From: Chryseobacterium suipulveris
GTDB taxonomy: Bacteria > Bacteroidota > Bacteroidia > Flavobacteriales > Weeksellaceae
Assembly: GCF_022811685.1 (NCBI RefSeq)
Contig: NZ_CP094532.1
Location: 1,389,501-1,453,500, forward strand
DNA: 64,000 nucleotides
Direction of reading: 5' to 3'
The notes below the pieces were generated by a model. That model searched no databases, had not been told where the DNA came from, and saw only the letters and a program-made list of their open reading frames with translations. Below are positions 45,253 to 53,815 of the stretch, in pieces (positions within the stretch are counted from its first letter, which is position 1; every line of letters starts with the position of its first letter). A program made the translations under genes and the position numbers.

Positions 45253-47025
45253 ATGAACTCAACAATAAAAATATTGCCATTACTATTCCTTGGAATTTCA
45301 CAGGTCGCATTTTCACAGATCAAGGAAGAAAAACTCATCCTCGACAAAAAACGCGAACCCGAGGTAAAGAAAATAGAGAAGAAAAAAACTTCAATAGAAA
45401 AAGAAAAAAATTATCCACCCGAAGAAAAATCGCAGGTTCCCGTGAATTACGACATTACCAACGTTCCCGCTGCTTCGGATTTCAAAACTTCAACCATTCA
45501 AGGTGAAGATATCTCGCCAAAGTTTGACGCAGAGTACCAGAACAACTATTTCCAACTCGGAATGGGGAACTACGGGAAAATTTTGGCCGATGGAAATATT
45601 TCGACCACGCTCGAAAACAAGATGGAAGTGGGAGCAGATCTGCATTACCTTTCCACATCGGGTTTGAAGAAGGAATATGATTGGACTTCGAAACAGAGTT
45701 CCGCCAATCTCGGAGCTTACCTAACTTCTTACGGTGATTTGGGGAAATTCAGCATCAATGCCGATTATGGGCTCAATGACTACAACTATTACGGAATCTA
45801 TGCGCTGCAACCTTCGGCAGATGTAGATTTACAGCAGAAAGTGAACCGATTTAAAGTGAACGGATATTACGATTTTTATTCGAATGAAATCTTGAATGAT
45901 GTGCGCGTAAAATCTTCATTTTTGAGTGACAGGTTTGGAGCGAAGGAAACTCAGGCGGCGATTTTGCTCAACCTTTCCAAGCACCACTTGATGATTCCGA
46001 ACCTGAACGATATTCGTCTGAATGCTGATTTAGGGTTGGGTTTAGAAACATTGAAATCGACTTTCGATCTTTTGGATAAAAATACTTCAAATGTTTTCAA
46101 CACCACACTTTCACCGAAATTATCTTTTTTTAAGGACAAATCTTATTTGATGATCGGCTCGGATTTTTCCTTCTATAATGGAAAGAACAACAGTTTGGCT
46201 TTACCGGAGGAAACTAAGACCAACAAAATATATTGGTTCCCAAAAGCAGAAGTTCAGATTGCAACATCTGATGAGTTCAAGTTTTATGGCGGTGTTGACG
46301 GCGGTTTGAAAATTAATTCCTATTCGGAGCTGCTTCAGGAGAATCCGTACCTCGTTTCGGATCAGCAGTTGCGCGCGACAGAAACAAAGTACAGACTTTA
46401 TTTCGGATTACGTGGTGATATTGATCAAAACATTAAATACGACATCAATGCGGGGTTTGCGAAGATGAACGATATTCTGTTCTTCAAAGCCAATGATCTC
46501 TTCAACCACGAGTTAACGCTTGACCGACCTGCTTATGATTTTGCGAACACGTTTTCCGCAGCTTACGATAACGGCACGGTGAGCGAAGTTAGGGGAAGTG
46601 TTCAATATTTCCCCTTGGCTAATCTTGCTTTGGATGGCGAACTTGGTTTTGCAAAATACAAACTGGATCGTTACGAGAATATTTTCAATAAGCCATTGAT
46701 AAAGGCGAGTTTGGGTGCGAAATACACGATGCTCGACAAGAAACTGAACTTGGGTGCAAAAGCCATTTTCGCTTCGGATATGACGACTAATTCGTTTTCC
46801 ATTAATGATGGAGTTACTGTTCCGCCAACTTATGTTTCCACTGAGAATTTAAACGACAAAGTCGGTGGGTATGCGGATTTAAATTTGTCGGCGGAGTATA
46901 AAGTTCACAAAAATTTCAGTATTTTTGCGCTCGGAAATAATTTACTGAACACCAAGTATCAAACTTTCAAAGCATACAAAGTTTTGGGAGCGCAGGTTTT
47001 GGGAGGAGTGAAAATTACTTTCTAA
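45253..47025 (+). CDS. Outer-membrane beta-barrel protein (TonB-receptor-like)
   Basis: 590 residues. A signal peptide (MNSTIKILPLLFLGISQVAFSQ) and a lysine/glutamate-rich linker (IEKKKTSIEKEKNYPPEE) precede a barrel of alternating strands ending in a C-terminal Phe (GGVKITF), the usual outer-membrane sorting end. There is no plug domain, so it is not a full TonB-dependent receptor. It forms a likely operon with the TPR protein 108 bp upstream, which suggests a joint periplasm-to-surface function. Confidence 0.85.
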   Translation: MNSTIKILPLLFLGISQVAFSQIKEEKLILDKKREPEVKKIEKKKTSIEKEKNYPPEEKSQVPVNYDITNVPAASDFKTSTIQGEDISPKFDAEYQNNYFQLGMGNYGKILADGNISTTLENKMEVGADLHYLSTSGLKKEYDWTSKQSSANLGAYLTSYGDLGKFSINADYGLNDYNYYGIYALQPSADVDLQQKVNRFKVNGYYDFYSNEILNDVRVKSSFLSDRFGAKETQAAILLNLSKHHLMIPNLNDIRLNADLGLGLETLKSTFDLLDKNTSNVFNTTLSPKLSFFKDKSYLMIGSDFSFYNGKNNSLALPEETKTNKIYWFPKAEVQIATSDEFKFYGGVDGGLKINSYSELLQENPYLVSDQQLRATETKYRLYFGLRGDIDQNIKYDINAGFAKMNDILFFKANDLFNHELTLDRPAYDFANTFSAAYDNGTVSEVRGSVQYFPLANLALDGELGFAKYKLDRYENIFNKPLIKASLGAKYTMLDKKLNLGAKAIFASDMTTNSFSINDGVTVPPTYVSTENLNDKVGGYADLNLSAEYKVHKNFSIFALGNNLLNTKYQTFKAYKVLGAQVLGGVKITF

Positions 47026-47095
47026 ATGTTGGAGTGTGGGAGAGTTGGGGTGAAGCTCCTTTTCTCACCGACGCACCGACACCTCTACACAACAA

Positions 47096-47169
47096 GGCCC
47101 GATAGTTCAACTGGATAGAATATCAGATTTCGGCTCTGAGGGTTGAGGGTTCGAATCCTTCTCGGGTCA
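47096..47169 (+). tRNA. tRNA-Arg (anticodon TCG)
   Basis: A full cloverleaf: acceptor GGCCCGA / TCGGGTC (one G-U), D arm GTTC..GAAT, anticodon stem TCAGA / TCTGA with loop TTTCGGC (anticodon TCG at 34-36), variable GGGTT, T arm GAGGG TTCGAAT CCTTC. The discriminator is A. CCA is not encoded. It reads CGA and related Arg codons. Confidence 0.93.
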
Positions 47170-47173
47170 CTGA

Positions 47174-47200
47174 AAAGTCGCTGTAATGGCGACTTTTTTT
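47174..47200 (+). terminator. tRNA terminator
   Basis: The stem AAGTCGC / GCGACTT with loop TGTAATG and seven T, right after the tRNA. Confidence 0.85.
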
Positions 47201-47319
47201 GTTTGATTTGCTATTTTCTGCATCGCAGGTTTTCAACAAATAGATTTTCGCAGCTCATTTCACCTAAGTTGCTAAACTTATTCTCATTTTGTAATATTTA
47301 TTTATAAATTTGTTACGAA

Positions 47320-47558
47320 ATGCCAACACTCTTCACATTTTTTGGTTTTCTATTCGAATGACCATGAACCATTTCATGTTCATGTATAAGGGCAGTGGCT
47401 TAGCGAAGTTTCAGGTTTCTCCAGAAATTATTTTGTTGAGCAGCAAAAATATGAAGCCAAGAGATCTGATTTTAGCCGAGGAGATTGTTGAGGATAAAAA
47501 GCAGGAAATAATAGATAAATGGAATCAATTTTTTAATAAAGAAGGAGATGAAAATTAG
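47320..47558 (+). pseudogene. DUF4160 protein gene with two frame breaks
   Basis: Three frames together spell a DUF4160 protein: MPTLFTFFGF from 47320, then YSNDHEPFHVHV from 47351 (with the family HVHV), then YKGSGLAKFQVSPEIILL through KKQEIIDKWNQFFNKEGDEN to the stop at 47558. Breaks lie near 47350 and 47384. DUF4160 genes usually sit next to DUF2442 genes in small mobile modules thought to be toxin-antitoxin-like; the next remnant fits that. Confidence 0.75.
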
Positions 47559-47656
47559 GAATACATTGGTCAGAGCTTGATGAAGATTTGAGTTTGAAAG
47601 GATTTTATACTTACAAAGTAAATTTGAGATCTGAAGATATTTATGAAAAGATATAG
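47550..47656 (+). pseudogene. DUF2442 remnant with internal deletion
   Basis: An ATG-AAA-ATT start (47551) overlaps the DUF4160 end, as is usual for this pair. It is followed at once by the frame GIHWSELDEDLSLKGFYTYK, which matches the C-terminal signature of DUF2442 proteins, and stops at 47656. The 40-50 residues in between are gone. Confidence 0.65.
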
Positions 47657-47663
47657 AAACATG

Positions 47664-47688
47664 AAAGCCACCAGAATTGGGTGGCTTT
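47664..47688. terminator. Bidirectional terminator
   Basis: A perfect stem, AAAGCCACC / GGTGGCTTT, with T on the plus side and A on the other, between the DUF2442 remnant and the minus-strand aldolase gene. Confidence 0.75.
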
Positions 47689-47710
47689 CTATTAGTCGAC
47701 TAATTCTTTC

Positions 47711-48364
47711 TTAACTCATCTTCTTCGCATCCGCAACAAACTGAGCCAGACCTTTGTCGGTTAACGGGTGGTTCAGGAGATTCAGGATTGAAGCGAGTGG
47801 GGAAGTCACCACATCTGCGCCGATCTTCGCACAGTTGATGATGTGCATCGGCGAACGGATCGACGCTGCAAGGATTTCGGTATCCAGCATATAGTTATCG
47901 AAAATCACGCGGATTTCCTCAATCAAGTTCATCCCGTCCACAGAAATATCATCGAGTCGTCCAAGAAAAGGGGAAACGTAGTTTGCTCCCGCTTTTGCTG
48001 CGATGACCGCCTGTCCTGCAGAAAAAATCAGGGTACAGTTGGTTTTGATTCCTTTATCGGCAAAATATTTCAAAGCTTTAACACCGTCTTTAATCATCGG
48101 GATTTTCACCACGATATTCGGGTGGATCGCCGCCAGCTCTTCTCCTTCCTTAATCATTTCATCATAAGTGGTGCTGAGAACTTCCGCCGAAATATCGCCG
48201 TCAACGATTTCGCAAATGGTTTTGTAATGGTTCAGGATCGCGTCTTTCCCGCTGATTCCTTCTTTCGCCATTAGTGACGGGTTGGTTGTAACACCATCAA
48301 GGATTCCTAAATCCTGTGCTTCCCTGATCTGGTCTAGATTTGCCGTGTCGATAAAAAATTTCAT
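47711..48364 (-). CDS. Transaldolase/fructose-6-phosphate aldolase family protein
   Basis: 217 residues, the short TalC/FSA type. The Schiff-base lysine is in NIVVKIPM (near 86). Other family marks are [48 protein letters not shown] and SPFLGRLDD. It moves or cleaves C3 units of sugar phosphates; in Bacteroidota it usually serves as transaldolase of the pentose phosphate pathway. A -7 box TACCTTTG lies at 48388-48381, followed by AAAGGA before the ATG. Confidence 0.94.
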   Translation of the reverse strand: MKFFIDTANLDQIREAQDLGILDGVTTNPSLMAKEGISGKDAILNHYKTICEIVDGDISAEVLSTTYDEMIKEGEELAAIHPNIVVKIPMIKDGVKALKYFADKGIKTNCTLIFSAGQAVIAAKAGANYVSPFLGRLDDISVDGMNLIEEIRVIFDNYMLDTEILAASIRSPMHIINCAKIGADVVTSPLASILNLLNHPLTDKGLAQFVADAKKMS

Positions 48365-48429
48365 GTCCTTTTTATTTTTTGCAAAGGTAAGGTTTTGTGC
48401 AGGATTCTGAAAACGGTTTGTTTAATGAA

Positions 48430-48455
48430 AAAACCTTGCGTTTCAGCAAGGTTTT
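48430..48455 (-). terminator. acs terminator
   Basis: The stem AAAACCTTGC / GCAAGGTTTT, loop GTTTCA, about 85 bp after the minus-strand acs stop. Confidence 0.7.
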
Positions 48456-48470
48456 TAATAAAGAACTAAA

Positions 48471-48533
48471 CCACCTCGTCTTCAAAAATTTTCATTTTTG
48501 AATCCACCCAGAGATTGCTTCGTTCCTCGCAAA
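48471..48533. repeat. Two adjoining dispersed repeat blocks
   Basis: CCACCTCGTCTTCAAAAATT with a following inverted half is a diverged relative of 4003-4042. It is followed by AGAGATTGCTTCGTTCCTCG and CAAAGAC, which resembles a repeat phrase widespread in Bacteroidota genomes from memory. It lies between acs and its terminator. Confidence 0.5.
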
Positions 48534-48539
48534 GACTTT

Positions 48540-50447
48540 CTAAATCTTCTCATTTTTAATTTCCTCTACAATTTCAGGATTAAGAAGTGTGGATGTATCC
48601 CCGAAATTATTGAAATCTCCTTCGGCAATTTTTCTTAAAATTCTCCGCATAATCTTTCCAGAACGCGTTTTCGGCAATGCGGAAACAAACTGGATTTTGT
48701 CGAGTTTCGCAATCGGACCGATCGTGTCGGTAATCAGCTGGTTGATTTCCTTGCGGAGATTGTCTCTGTCGCGGCTTTCACCGATGTCTTTGAGCATCAC
48801 GTAACCGTAGAGTGCGCTTCCCTTGATGTCGTGCGGATAACCGACAATCGCGGATTCAGCAACTGCAGGGTGTTGGTTGATGCTGTCTTCAATCGGCGCG
48901 GTTCCGAGGTTGTGTCCCGATACGATGATCACGTCGTCAACACGTCCGGTGATTCTGTAATAGCCGGTTTCATCTCTCAAAGCGCCGTCACCAGTGAAAT
49001 ATTTACCGGGAAATGCCGTAAAATAAGTTTCCTTATACCGTTGATGATCACCCCAAATCGTTCGTGCAATTCCAGGCCATGGAAAACGGATGCAAAGATT
49101 TCCGTCCACCTGATTTCCCGTGATCTCGTTTCGCTTATCGTCCATCAATACGGGCTGAATTCCAGGAAGCGGGAGTGTAGCATAAGTCGGCTTAGTCGGC
49201 GTTACGAAAGGAATTGGCGAGATCATAATTCCACCCGTTTCGGTTTGCCACCATGTGTCAACGATTGGGCATTTTTTCTTTCCGACGTGGTCGTTGTACC
49301 AGTGCCACGCTTCGTCGTTAATTGGTTCGCCAACGGATCCGATTACCCTTAAACTCGACAAATCGTGCTTTTCAACCCAGGAAGTGGATTCTTTTGCCAA
49401 AGAACGGATCGCGGTTGGAGCGGTGTAGAATTGGGTAACTTTATGTTTCTCAATGACTTCCCAGAATCTGTCCGGTTCGGGATAAGTCGGAACTCCCTCA
49501 AAAATAACTGTGGTTGCACCATTTGCGAGCGGACCGTATAGAATATACGAATGCCCAGTAATCCAGCCGATATCGGCAGTACACCAGTAAATATCGTTTT
49601 CTTTATAATTAAAGATATTCTTGAAAGTATAAGCAGTGAACACCAGGTAACCCGCAGTGGTGTGAAGCATTCCCTTCGGTTTTCCTGTGGAGCCCGATGT
49701 GTAAAGGATGAACAGCGGATCTTCCGCATCCATAATTACCGATATGAAATCTGATGGTGCTTTTTCATAAAGCGGTTCCAGCCAAAGATCGCGGCCTTCC
49801 TTCATTTTTACTTCACCGCCGGTTCTTTTCACTACCAAAACTTTTTCCACGGTTGGGCATTTTTCCGCAGCTTTGTCGATGATTCCTTTCAGGTCGATGG
49901 CTTTGTTTCCGCGGTAGCTTCCGTCGGAGCAGATGATGATTTTCGCTTCGCAGTCATTCACTCTGGAAGAAACCGCAGTGTCAGAAAATCCCGCAAAAAT
50001 CACGGAGTGAACAGCGCCCAATCTCGCACAAGCCAACATCGAAACGGCGAGTTCGGGAATCATCGGAAGATAAATGCAAACGCGGTCGCCTTTCTGCACG
50101 CCCAAATCCCGCAGAACATTCGCCATCTTGCAAACTCTCTCATGAAGTTCTTTGTAGGAAATATGCTGCGCTTCTTCCTTCGGATCGTTCGGTTCCCAAA
50201 TTATAGCGGTTTTGTCTCCACGCACCGAGAGGTGTCGGTCAAGGCAATTCTTGGTAACGTTCAATTTCGCGTTTTTGAACCACTTTATTTTGGCTTCCTG
50301 CATGTCATATTCTACCACTTTAGACCAGCGTTGGTACCACACGAAACCTTCGTCTGCGATTTTGTCCCAGAATTTTTTAGGATTTTTGATCGACTTTTTA
50401 TACTGCTTGAAATAATCAGGCAAATCGTCGATATACAAGTTCTTCAT
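48540..50447 (-). CDS. acs: Acetyl-CoA synthetase (AMP-forming)
   Basis: 635 residues of the ANL superfamily. Acetate plus ATP gives acetyl-AMP, then acetyl-CoA. The P-loop-like motif is YTSGSTGKPKG, the motif for adenine DTWWQTETGG, the hinge YRITGRVDDVIIVSGHNLG, and the C-terminal catalytic lysine KTRSGKIMRR, the site usually acetylated for control. Its partner upstream in the same direction is a propionyl-type synthetase. A ten-unit heptamer tract precedes it. Confidence 0.97.
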   Translation of the reverse strand: MKNLYIDDLPDYFKQYKKSIKNPKKFWDKIADEGFVWYQRWSKVVEYDMQEAKIKWFKNAKLNVTKNCLDRHLSVRGDKTAIIWEPNDPKEEAQHISYKELHERVCKMANVLRDLGVQKGDRVCIYLPMIPELAVSMLACARLGAVHSVIFAGFSDTAVSSRVNDCEAKIIICSDGSYRGNKAIDLKGIIDKAAEKCPTVEKVLVVKRTGGEVKMKEGRDLWLEPLYEKAPSDFISVIMDAEDPLFILYTSGSTGKPKGMLHTTAGYLVFTAYTFKNIFNYKENDIYWCTADIGWITGHSYILYGPLANGATTVIFEGVPTYPEPDRFWEVIEKHKVTQFYTAPTAIRSLAKESTSWVEKHDLSSLRVIGSVGEPINDEAWHWYNDHVGKKKCPIVDTWWQTETGGIMISPIPFVTPTKPTYATLPLPGIQPVLMDDKRNEITGNQVDGNLCIRFPWPGIARTIWGDHQRYKETYFTAFPGKYFTGDGALRDETGYYRITGRVDDVIIVSGHNLGTAPIEDSINQHPAVAESAIVGYPHDIKGSALYGYVMLKDIGESRDRDNLRKEINQLITDTIGPIAKLDKIQFVSALPKTRSGKIMRRILRKIAEGDFNNFGDTSTLLNPEIVEEIKNEKI

Positions 50448-50471
50448 ATAATAGATTTTTAGTTAATTTTT

Positions 50472-50541
50472 GTTTCAAGTTTCAAGTTTGAAGTTTGAAG
50501 TTTGAGGTTTGAATTTCGTATTTCGTATTCTGTCCTTCGTA
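50472..50541. repeat. Heptamer tandem tract, ten units without slip
   Basis: GTTTCAA (x2), GTTTGAA (x2), GTTTGAG, GTTTGAA, TTTCGTA (x2), TTCTGTC, CTTCGTA: ten consecutive 7-bp units between acs and the second synthetase gene. The strict period with drifting sequence is the clearest example in the window. Confidence 0.9.
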
Positions 50542-50560
50542 ATTTATTAATTCTTCATTA

Positions 50561-52447
50561 TTAATTTTTATAAAATTCGTATTTTTCCTGAATTTCACTG
50601 ATGATTTGCTCATCGTCGATGGTGGACGGAATTTGGAATTCCTTTCCGTCGAGCATTGTGCGAATGAGTTTTCTTAGAATTTTTCCAGAGCGGGTTTTCG
50701 GTAACCGGTTCACGATCATCACATTTTTCAATGAGGCAACCGCGCCGATTTTTTCTCTGACTAAAGAGATTATTTCCTTTTCAATTTCGGTATCTCCTTT
50801 AGTTACTCCTGCTTTGGTCACTGCGACTGCAAAAGGAATCTGACCTTTCAGCTGGTCCTCAATTCCGACTACTGCGCATTCGGCGATTTCAGGGTGCGAC
50901 GAAACTACTTCCTCCATTTCAGAAGTGGAGAGGCGGTGTCCCGCAACATTGATGACGTCATCAACTCTTCCTGTCACGAAAATGTAGCCGTCCTCATCTT
51001 TAATGGCGCCATCTCCCGAAAAATAATATCCGGGAAACTGCGAAAGATAGCTCTTCTCAAATCTTGGGAAATCGTTCCAAATTCCCTTCATTGCACCTGG
51101 AGCGAGCGGAAGTTTGATTACGAGATAACCTTCGTGGTGAGCGTCGAGTTCATAACCGTTTTCATCAAATACCTTGATGTCATAACCAGGAATCGGTTTT
51201 CCGGCAGAAGCTCTTTTAATCTTGAAATCGTCGAAATAGGTGAGGAGTCCCAACATCGGAGAACCCGATTCAGTTTGCCACCAGTGATCCACTGCAGGAA
51301 TCCCGATATGCTCATCAAACCAGTCGAGGGTTGCAACATCGCATCTTTCACCAGCAAGAAACTGTTTTTTGTAATGGGAAAGGTCGTACTTCTTGATGAG
51401 TTCGCCGTTCGGATCTTCTTTCTTAATTGCACGAATCGCCGTTGGAGCCGTAAACATCGTGTTTACTTTATGCTCAGAAATTACCCGCCAAAAAGTGCCC
51501 GCATCGGGTGTCATTACAGGTTTTCCTTCAAAAACAATGGTGGTGTTTCTGTTGATCAGGGGACCATAAACCATGAAGGAATGTCCAACCGCCCAACCAA
51601 AATCGGAAGCTGCCCAGAAAGTTTCACTTGGCTCCATTCCGTAATGGTATTTCATCGAAAATTTTAGAGCAGTGGCGTGTCCACCGGTGTCGCGTTCCAC
51701 ACCTTTCGGTTTTCCTGTGGTTCCCGAAGTGTAAAGCAAATAAAGTGGATGTGTAGATTCCACGGATACATAATCTGCAGGTTGCGACCGATCGACAAGT
51801 TCCTGATAATCAATAGTTCCCTCAAAATATTCGTGTTTGTTGTCGATCAACTGCCGGTCAAAAACTATTACGTGATCCACTTTGTCCTGAGCAAGCCGAA
51901 TCGCTTCCTCAACAAGCGGTAAGTACGGAATTCGCTTTGCAATCTCGACTCCCGCTGTGGAAGTAATGAGCACTTTCGGTTTGCAGTCGTCGATTCTCAC
52001 CACCAGTTCGTTCGGAGCAAAACCACCGAAAACCACATTGTGGATCACGCCGATTCGCGCGCAAGCCAACATGGTGAAGAGTGTTTGCGGAATCATCGGC
52101 ATATAAACTACTGCGGTGTCGCCTTTCTTTAAGCCAAGAGAAAGTAGTCCGCCTGCAAGTTTAGAAACCTCGACTTTCAGTTGGTTGAAGGTGTATTTCT
52201 GCTGTTTTCCAGTGACTGGCGAATCGTATATTACAGCGACCTGCTCACCGAATCCGTCCTCGATATGTTTGTCGATACAGAGGTATGACATATTCAGCTT
52301 TCCATCGGCAAACCATTGCGGATAGCCGTTTTCGTCATCAGAAAGAATGGTTTTCGGGAATTCAAACCATTTGATATTTTCTGCCTGTTTAGCCCAGAAA
52401 CCTTCTCGGTTTTCTATGCTTTCCTGAAACATTTCCTGTGCTTTCAT
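50561..52447 (-). CDS. prpE: Propionyl-CoA synthetase-like AMP-forming ligase
   Basis: 628 residues, homologous to acs along its length: YTSGTTGKPKGVERDTGGHA (the RDTGGH stretch is typical of PrpE), HWWQTESGSP, YIFVTGRVDDVINVAGHRLS and the catalytic lysine region KTRSGKILRK. It activates propionate or another short acid to its CoA ester. Together with acs it forms the metabolic end of the carboxylate module. The exact acid preference is inferred from the RDTGGH motif. Confidence 0.9.
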   Translation of the reverse strand: MKAQEMFQESIENREGFWAKQAENIKWFEFPKTILSDDENGYPQWFADGKLNMSYLCIDKHIEDGFGEQVAVIYDSPVTGKQQKYTFNQLKVEVSKLAGGLLSLGLKKGDTAVVYMPMIPQTLFTMLACARIGVIHNVVFGGFAPNELVVRIDDCKPKVLITSTAGVEIAKRIPYLPLVEEAIRLAQDKVDHVIVFDRQLIDNKHEYFEGTIDYQELVDRSQPADYVSVESTHPLYLLYTSGTTGKPKGVERDTGGHATALKFSMKYHYGMEPSETFWAASDFGWAVGHSFMVYGPLINRNTTIVFEGKPVMTPDAGTFWRVISEHKVNTMFTAPTAIRAIKKEDPNGELIKKYDLSHYKKQFLAGERCDVATLDWFDEHIGIPAVDHWWQTESGSPMLGLLTYFDDFKIKRASAGKPIPGYDIKVFDENGYELDAHHEGYLVIKLPLAPGAMKGIWNDFPRFEKSYLSQFPGYYFSGDGAIKDEDGYIFVTGRVDDVINVAGHRLSTSEMEEVVSSHPEIAECAVVGIEDQLKGQIPFAVAVTKAGVTKGDTEIEKEIISLVREKIGAVASLKNVMIVNRLPKTRSGKILRKLIRTMLDGKEFQIPSTIDDEQIISEIQEKYEFYKN

Positions 52448-52453
52448 CGATTT

Positions 52454-52492
52454 TAATTTTTGTCCCCCTTTCCCCCAAAGGGGGAGCGGTGG
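52454..52492. repeat. CCCCAAAGGGGG repeat, copy 1
   Basis: CCCCCTTTCCCCCAAAGGGG: a G/C hairpin just upstream of prpE. Its inverted copy lies at 52597-52619 inside the end of the receiver gene. Confidence 0.75.
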
Positions 52493-52582
52493 TTGTGTTA
52501 GTATTATTTTTTAGATTTTCAAAAGTTATTTTTCATCTATTGCATTACTCAGCAAAGTCCCGTTTTTTAGTTGATTCAATTT

Positions 52583-52972
52583 TTAAGAATTGTTCTCCCC
52601 TTTGGGGGAAAGGGGGATCAGTTCTTCCACCTTTTCCATCAGTTTTTTAATGGAGTAGGGTTTTGTGACATAAGCGTCTGCTCCCAGTTCCAATCCTTTT
52701 TTAATGTCTTCTTCTCCTGTCTTCGCGGAGAGGAAAATGACTTTTACTTTGTTCAGTTTTTCATTTTTCTTGATTTCGGCAAGGGTAGTGTAACCGTCGA
52801 CATTTGGCATCATAATATCGAGCAAAATCAGGTCGGGAATTTCCGTTTTCAAAATTTCCAGGACTTCCGCGCCATCGCGTGCAATAAAAACTTCGTAACC
52901 TGCTTTGCGAAAGCTGTATTCCAAAGTCATTATGATTTTGTGTTCGTCGTCGGCGATGAGTATTTTTTTCAT
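52583..52972 (-). CDS. Single-domain response regulator (receiver only)
   Basis: 129 residues from ATG 52972 (MKKILIADDEHKII). CheY-like: acidic pair DD near 8-9, phospho-acceptor Asp 52 in LLDIMMPNVDGY, Lys near 102 in FLSAKTGEED. No DNA-binding domain follows. An in-frame upstream extension to 53044 is rejected because it is encoded by the AATAGCCGTG repeat. The last 11 residues (IPLSPKGENNS) are encoded by a CCCCAAAGGGG repeat. The likely partner is the symporter-type kinase upstream. Confidence 0.9.
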   Translation of the reverse strand: MKKILIADDEHKIIMTLEYSFRKAGYEVFIARDGAEVLEILKTEIPDLILLDIMMPNVDGYTTLAEIKKNEKLNKVKVIFLSAKTGEEDIKKGLELGADAYVTKPYSIKKLMEKVEELIPLSPKGENNS

Positions 52973-52984
52973 TTTTTTCTTTTT

Positions 52985-53211
52985 CCCGCAGATTTTATCT
53001 ACGGCTATTCGTATTGAACTCTTCGAGTTCCTTTGTCGTTTCATCTGTTCCCGAGGATTTCATCCACGGCTATTTATATTAAACCCTTCGGGTTTTTCTT
53101 GCTTTCAGACTCTTGCAGGTCCACGAAGTGGACAAATTTGAATAGCCGTGAATGCAATTCACGGAATCCATTTTCGTCACGATTTCGCAACCGCGAAGCG
53201 GTTGAATTTTT
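52985..53211. repeat. AATAGCCGTG two-hairpin repeats, cluster downstream of the Y1 gene
   Basis: Three full copies: 52985-53033 and 53050-53097 (both minus) and 53121-53166 (plus). A half copy, AACCGC GAA GCGGTT, lies at 53189-53203. The variable first stems are AACTC/AGTT, AACCC/GGTT, GTCCAC/GTGGAC. The second stems covary (CCGTGAAT..ATTCACGG; CCGTAGAT..ATCTGCGG; CCGTGGAT..ATCCTCGG). This fills the gap between the receiver gene and the transposase pseudogene. Confidence 0.88.
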
Positions 53212-53243
53212 TCTTCCATCTTCCATCTTCCATCTTCCATCTT
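53211..53243. repeat. Heptamer tract TCTTCCA
   Basis: TCTTCCA repeated about four times, then TCTTAAA. It runs into the 3' end of the Y1 transposase reading frame. Confidence 0.8.
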
Positions 53244-53685
53244 AAAGCAGATATTTTTCATCATAATCAACATTGTTTTCTTTTAGCAACCTTTTGATTT
53301 CTTCTTCGAAGGTTTCAATTTTGTGATGCTCTTTTTAATTTTTCACATAATTGATGATCATGTCTTTTTCCCGTTCAGAGTATGGGAAAGCGCTGTAACT
53401 TTCCTGCCATTCTTCAAAATCTGGAAACAATCCACTTTTTTTCATCCAAAGATTACTTGCAACTTTAATATCTTTTACAAAATCACTTAGGCAAACTGTC
53501 GGATGTAAATCTGAAAAAATATGAATATGGTCATGCATTCCGTTTATCCTGTAAAGTTTACATTTTTTGTTTCTGATAATTCCCCAAATGTATTTATAAA
53601 GTTCTGCATCGTGTTCCAAATTCAGAGTGGTTTTTCTGTACTTGGTTGTAAAAATAATCTGATAATAAATTTGTCTGTAAGGCAT
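53242..53685 (-). pseudogene. IS200-like Y1 transposase interrupted by one stop codon
   Basis: The frame starts MPYRQIYYQIIFTTKYRK, has the HUH motif in NGMHDHIHIFSDLHPT, and the catalytic Tyr region MIINYVKN. TAA then follows at 53335-53337. The same frame continues KEHHKIETFEEEIKRLL to YLL and a natural stop at 53242, where intact relatives have Gln at the stop position (CAA to TAA). About 147 codons in total. Copies of the AATAGCCGTG hairpin repeat flank it on both sides (52985-53211 and 53706-53815), as expected for a transposase with its cognate repeats. Confidence 0.88.
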
Positions 53686-53705
53686 TCTTATTTATTCTTT
53701 TTCGA

Positions 53706-53815
53706 GGGTTCTGTCCCCAACAATTTATATGGATCTCTTCGAGTTCCTTTCCTGTTTCTATTTTTTCCGGGGATTTCGTCCACGGCTATTCACATTAAAT
53801 CTTTCGGGTTTCCAC
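53706..53815 (-). repeat. AATAGCCGTG repeats upstream of the Y1 gene
   Basis: One full copy (about 53768-53815) has AACCCGAAAGATT then AATAGCCGTGGACGAAATCC. One degraded copy (53712-53750) has AACTCGAAGAGATCC. The full copy overlaps the last codons of the histidine kinase gene. Confidence 0.8.

Noticed and set aside
47310-47558. A single intact 82-aa gene from a TTG start
   Set aside because: Only its C-terminal half is family-like; the first 25 residues are out of frame with the true DUF4160 N terminus that starts at 47320.
52973-53044. Upstream start of the response regulator adding 24 residues
   Set aside because: These codons are the AATAGCCGTG repeat itself, and the receiver domain begins cleanly at ATG 52972.
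53242-53685. A complete, active IS200/IS605 insertion sequence
   Set aside because: The frame has a stop just after the catalytic Tyr region, no tnpB is present, and the flanking hairpins belong to a dispersed family instead of defining one element's ends.
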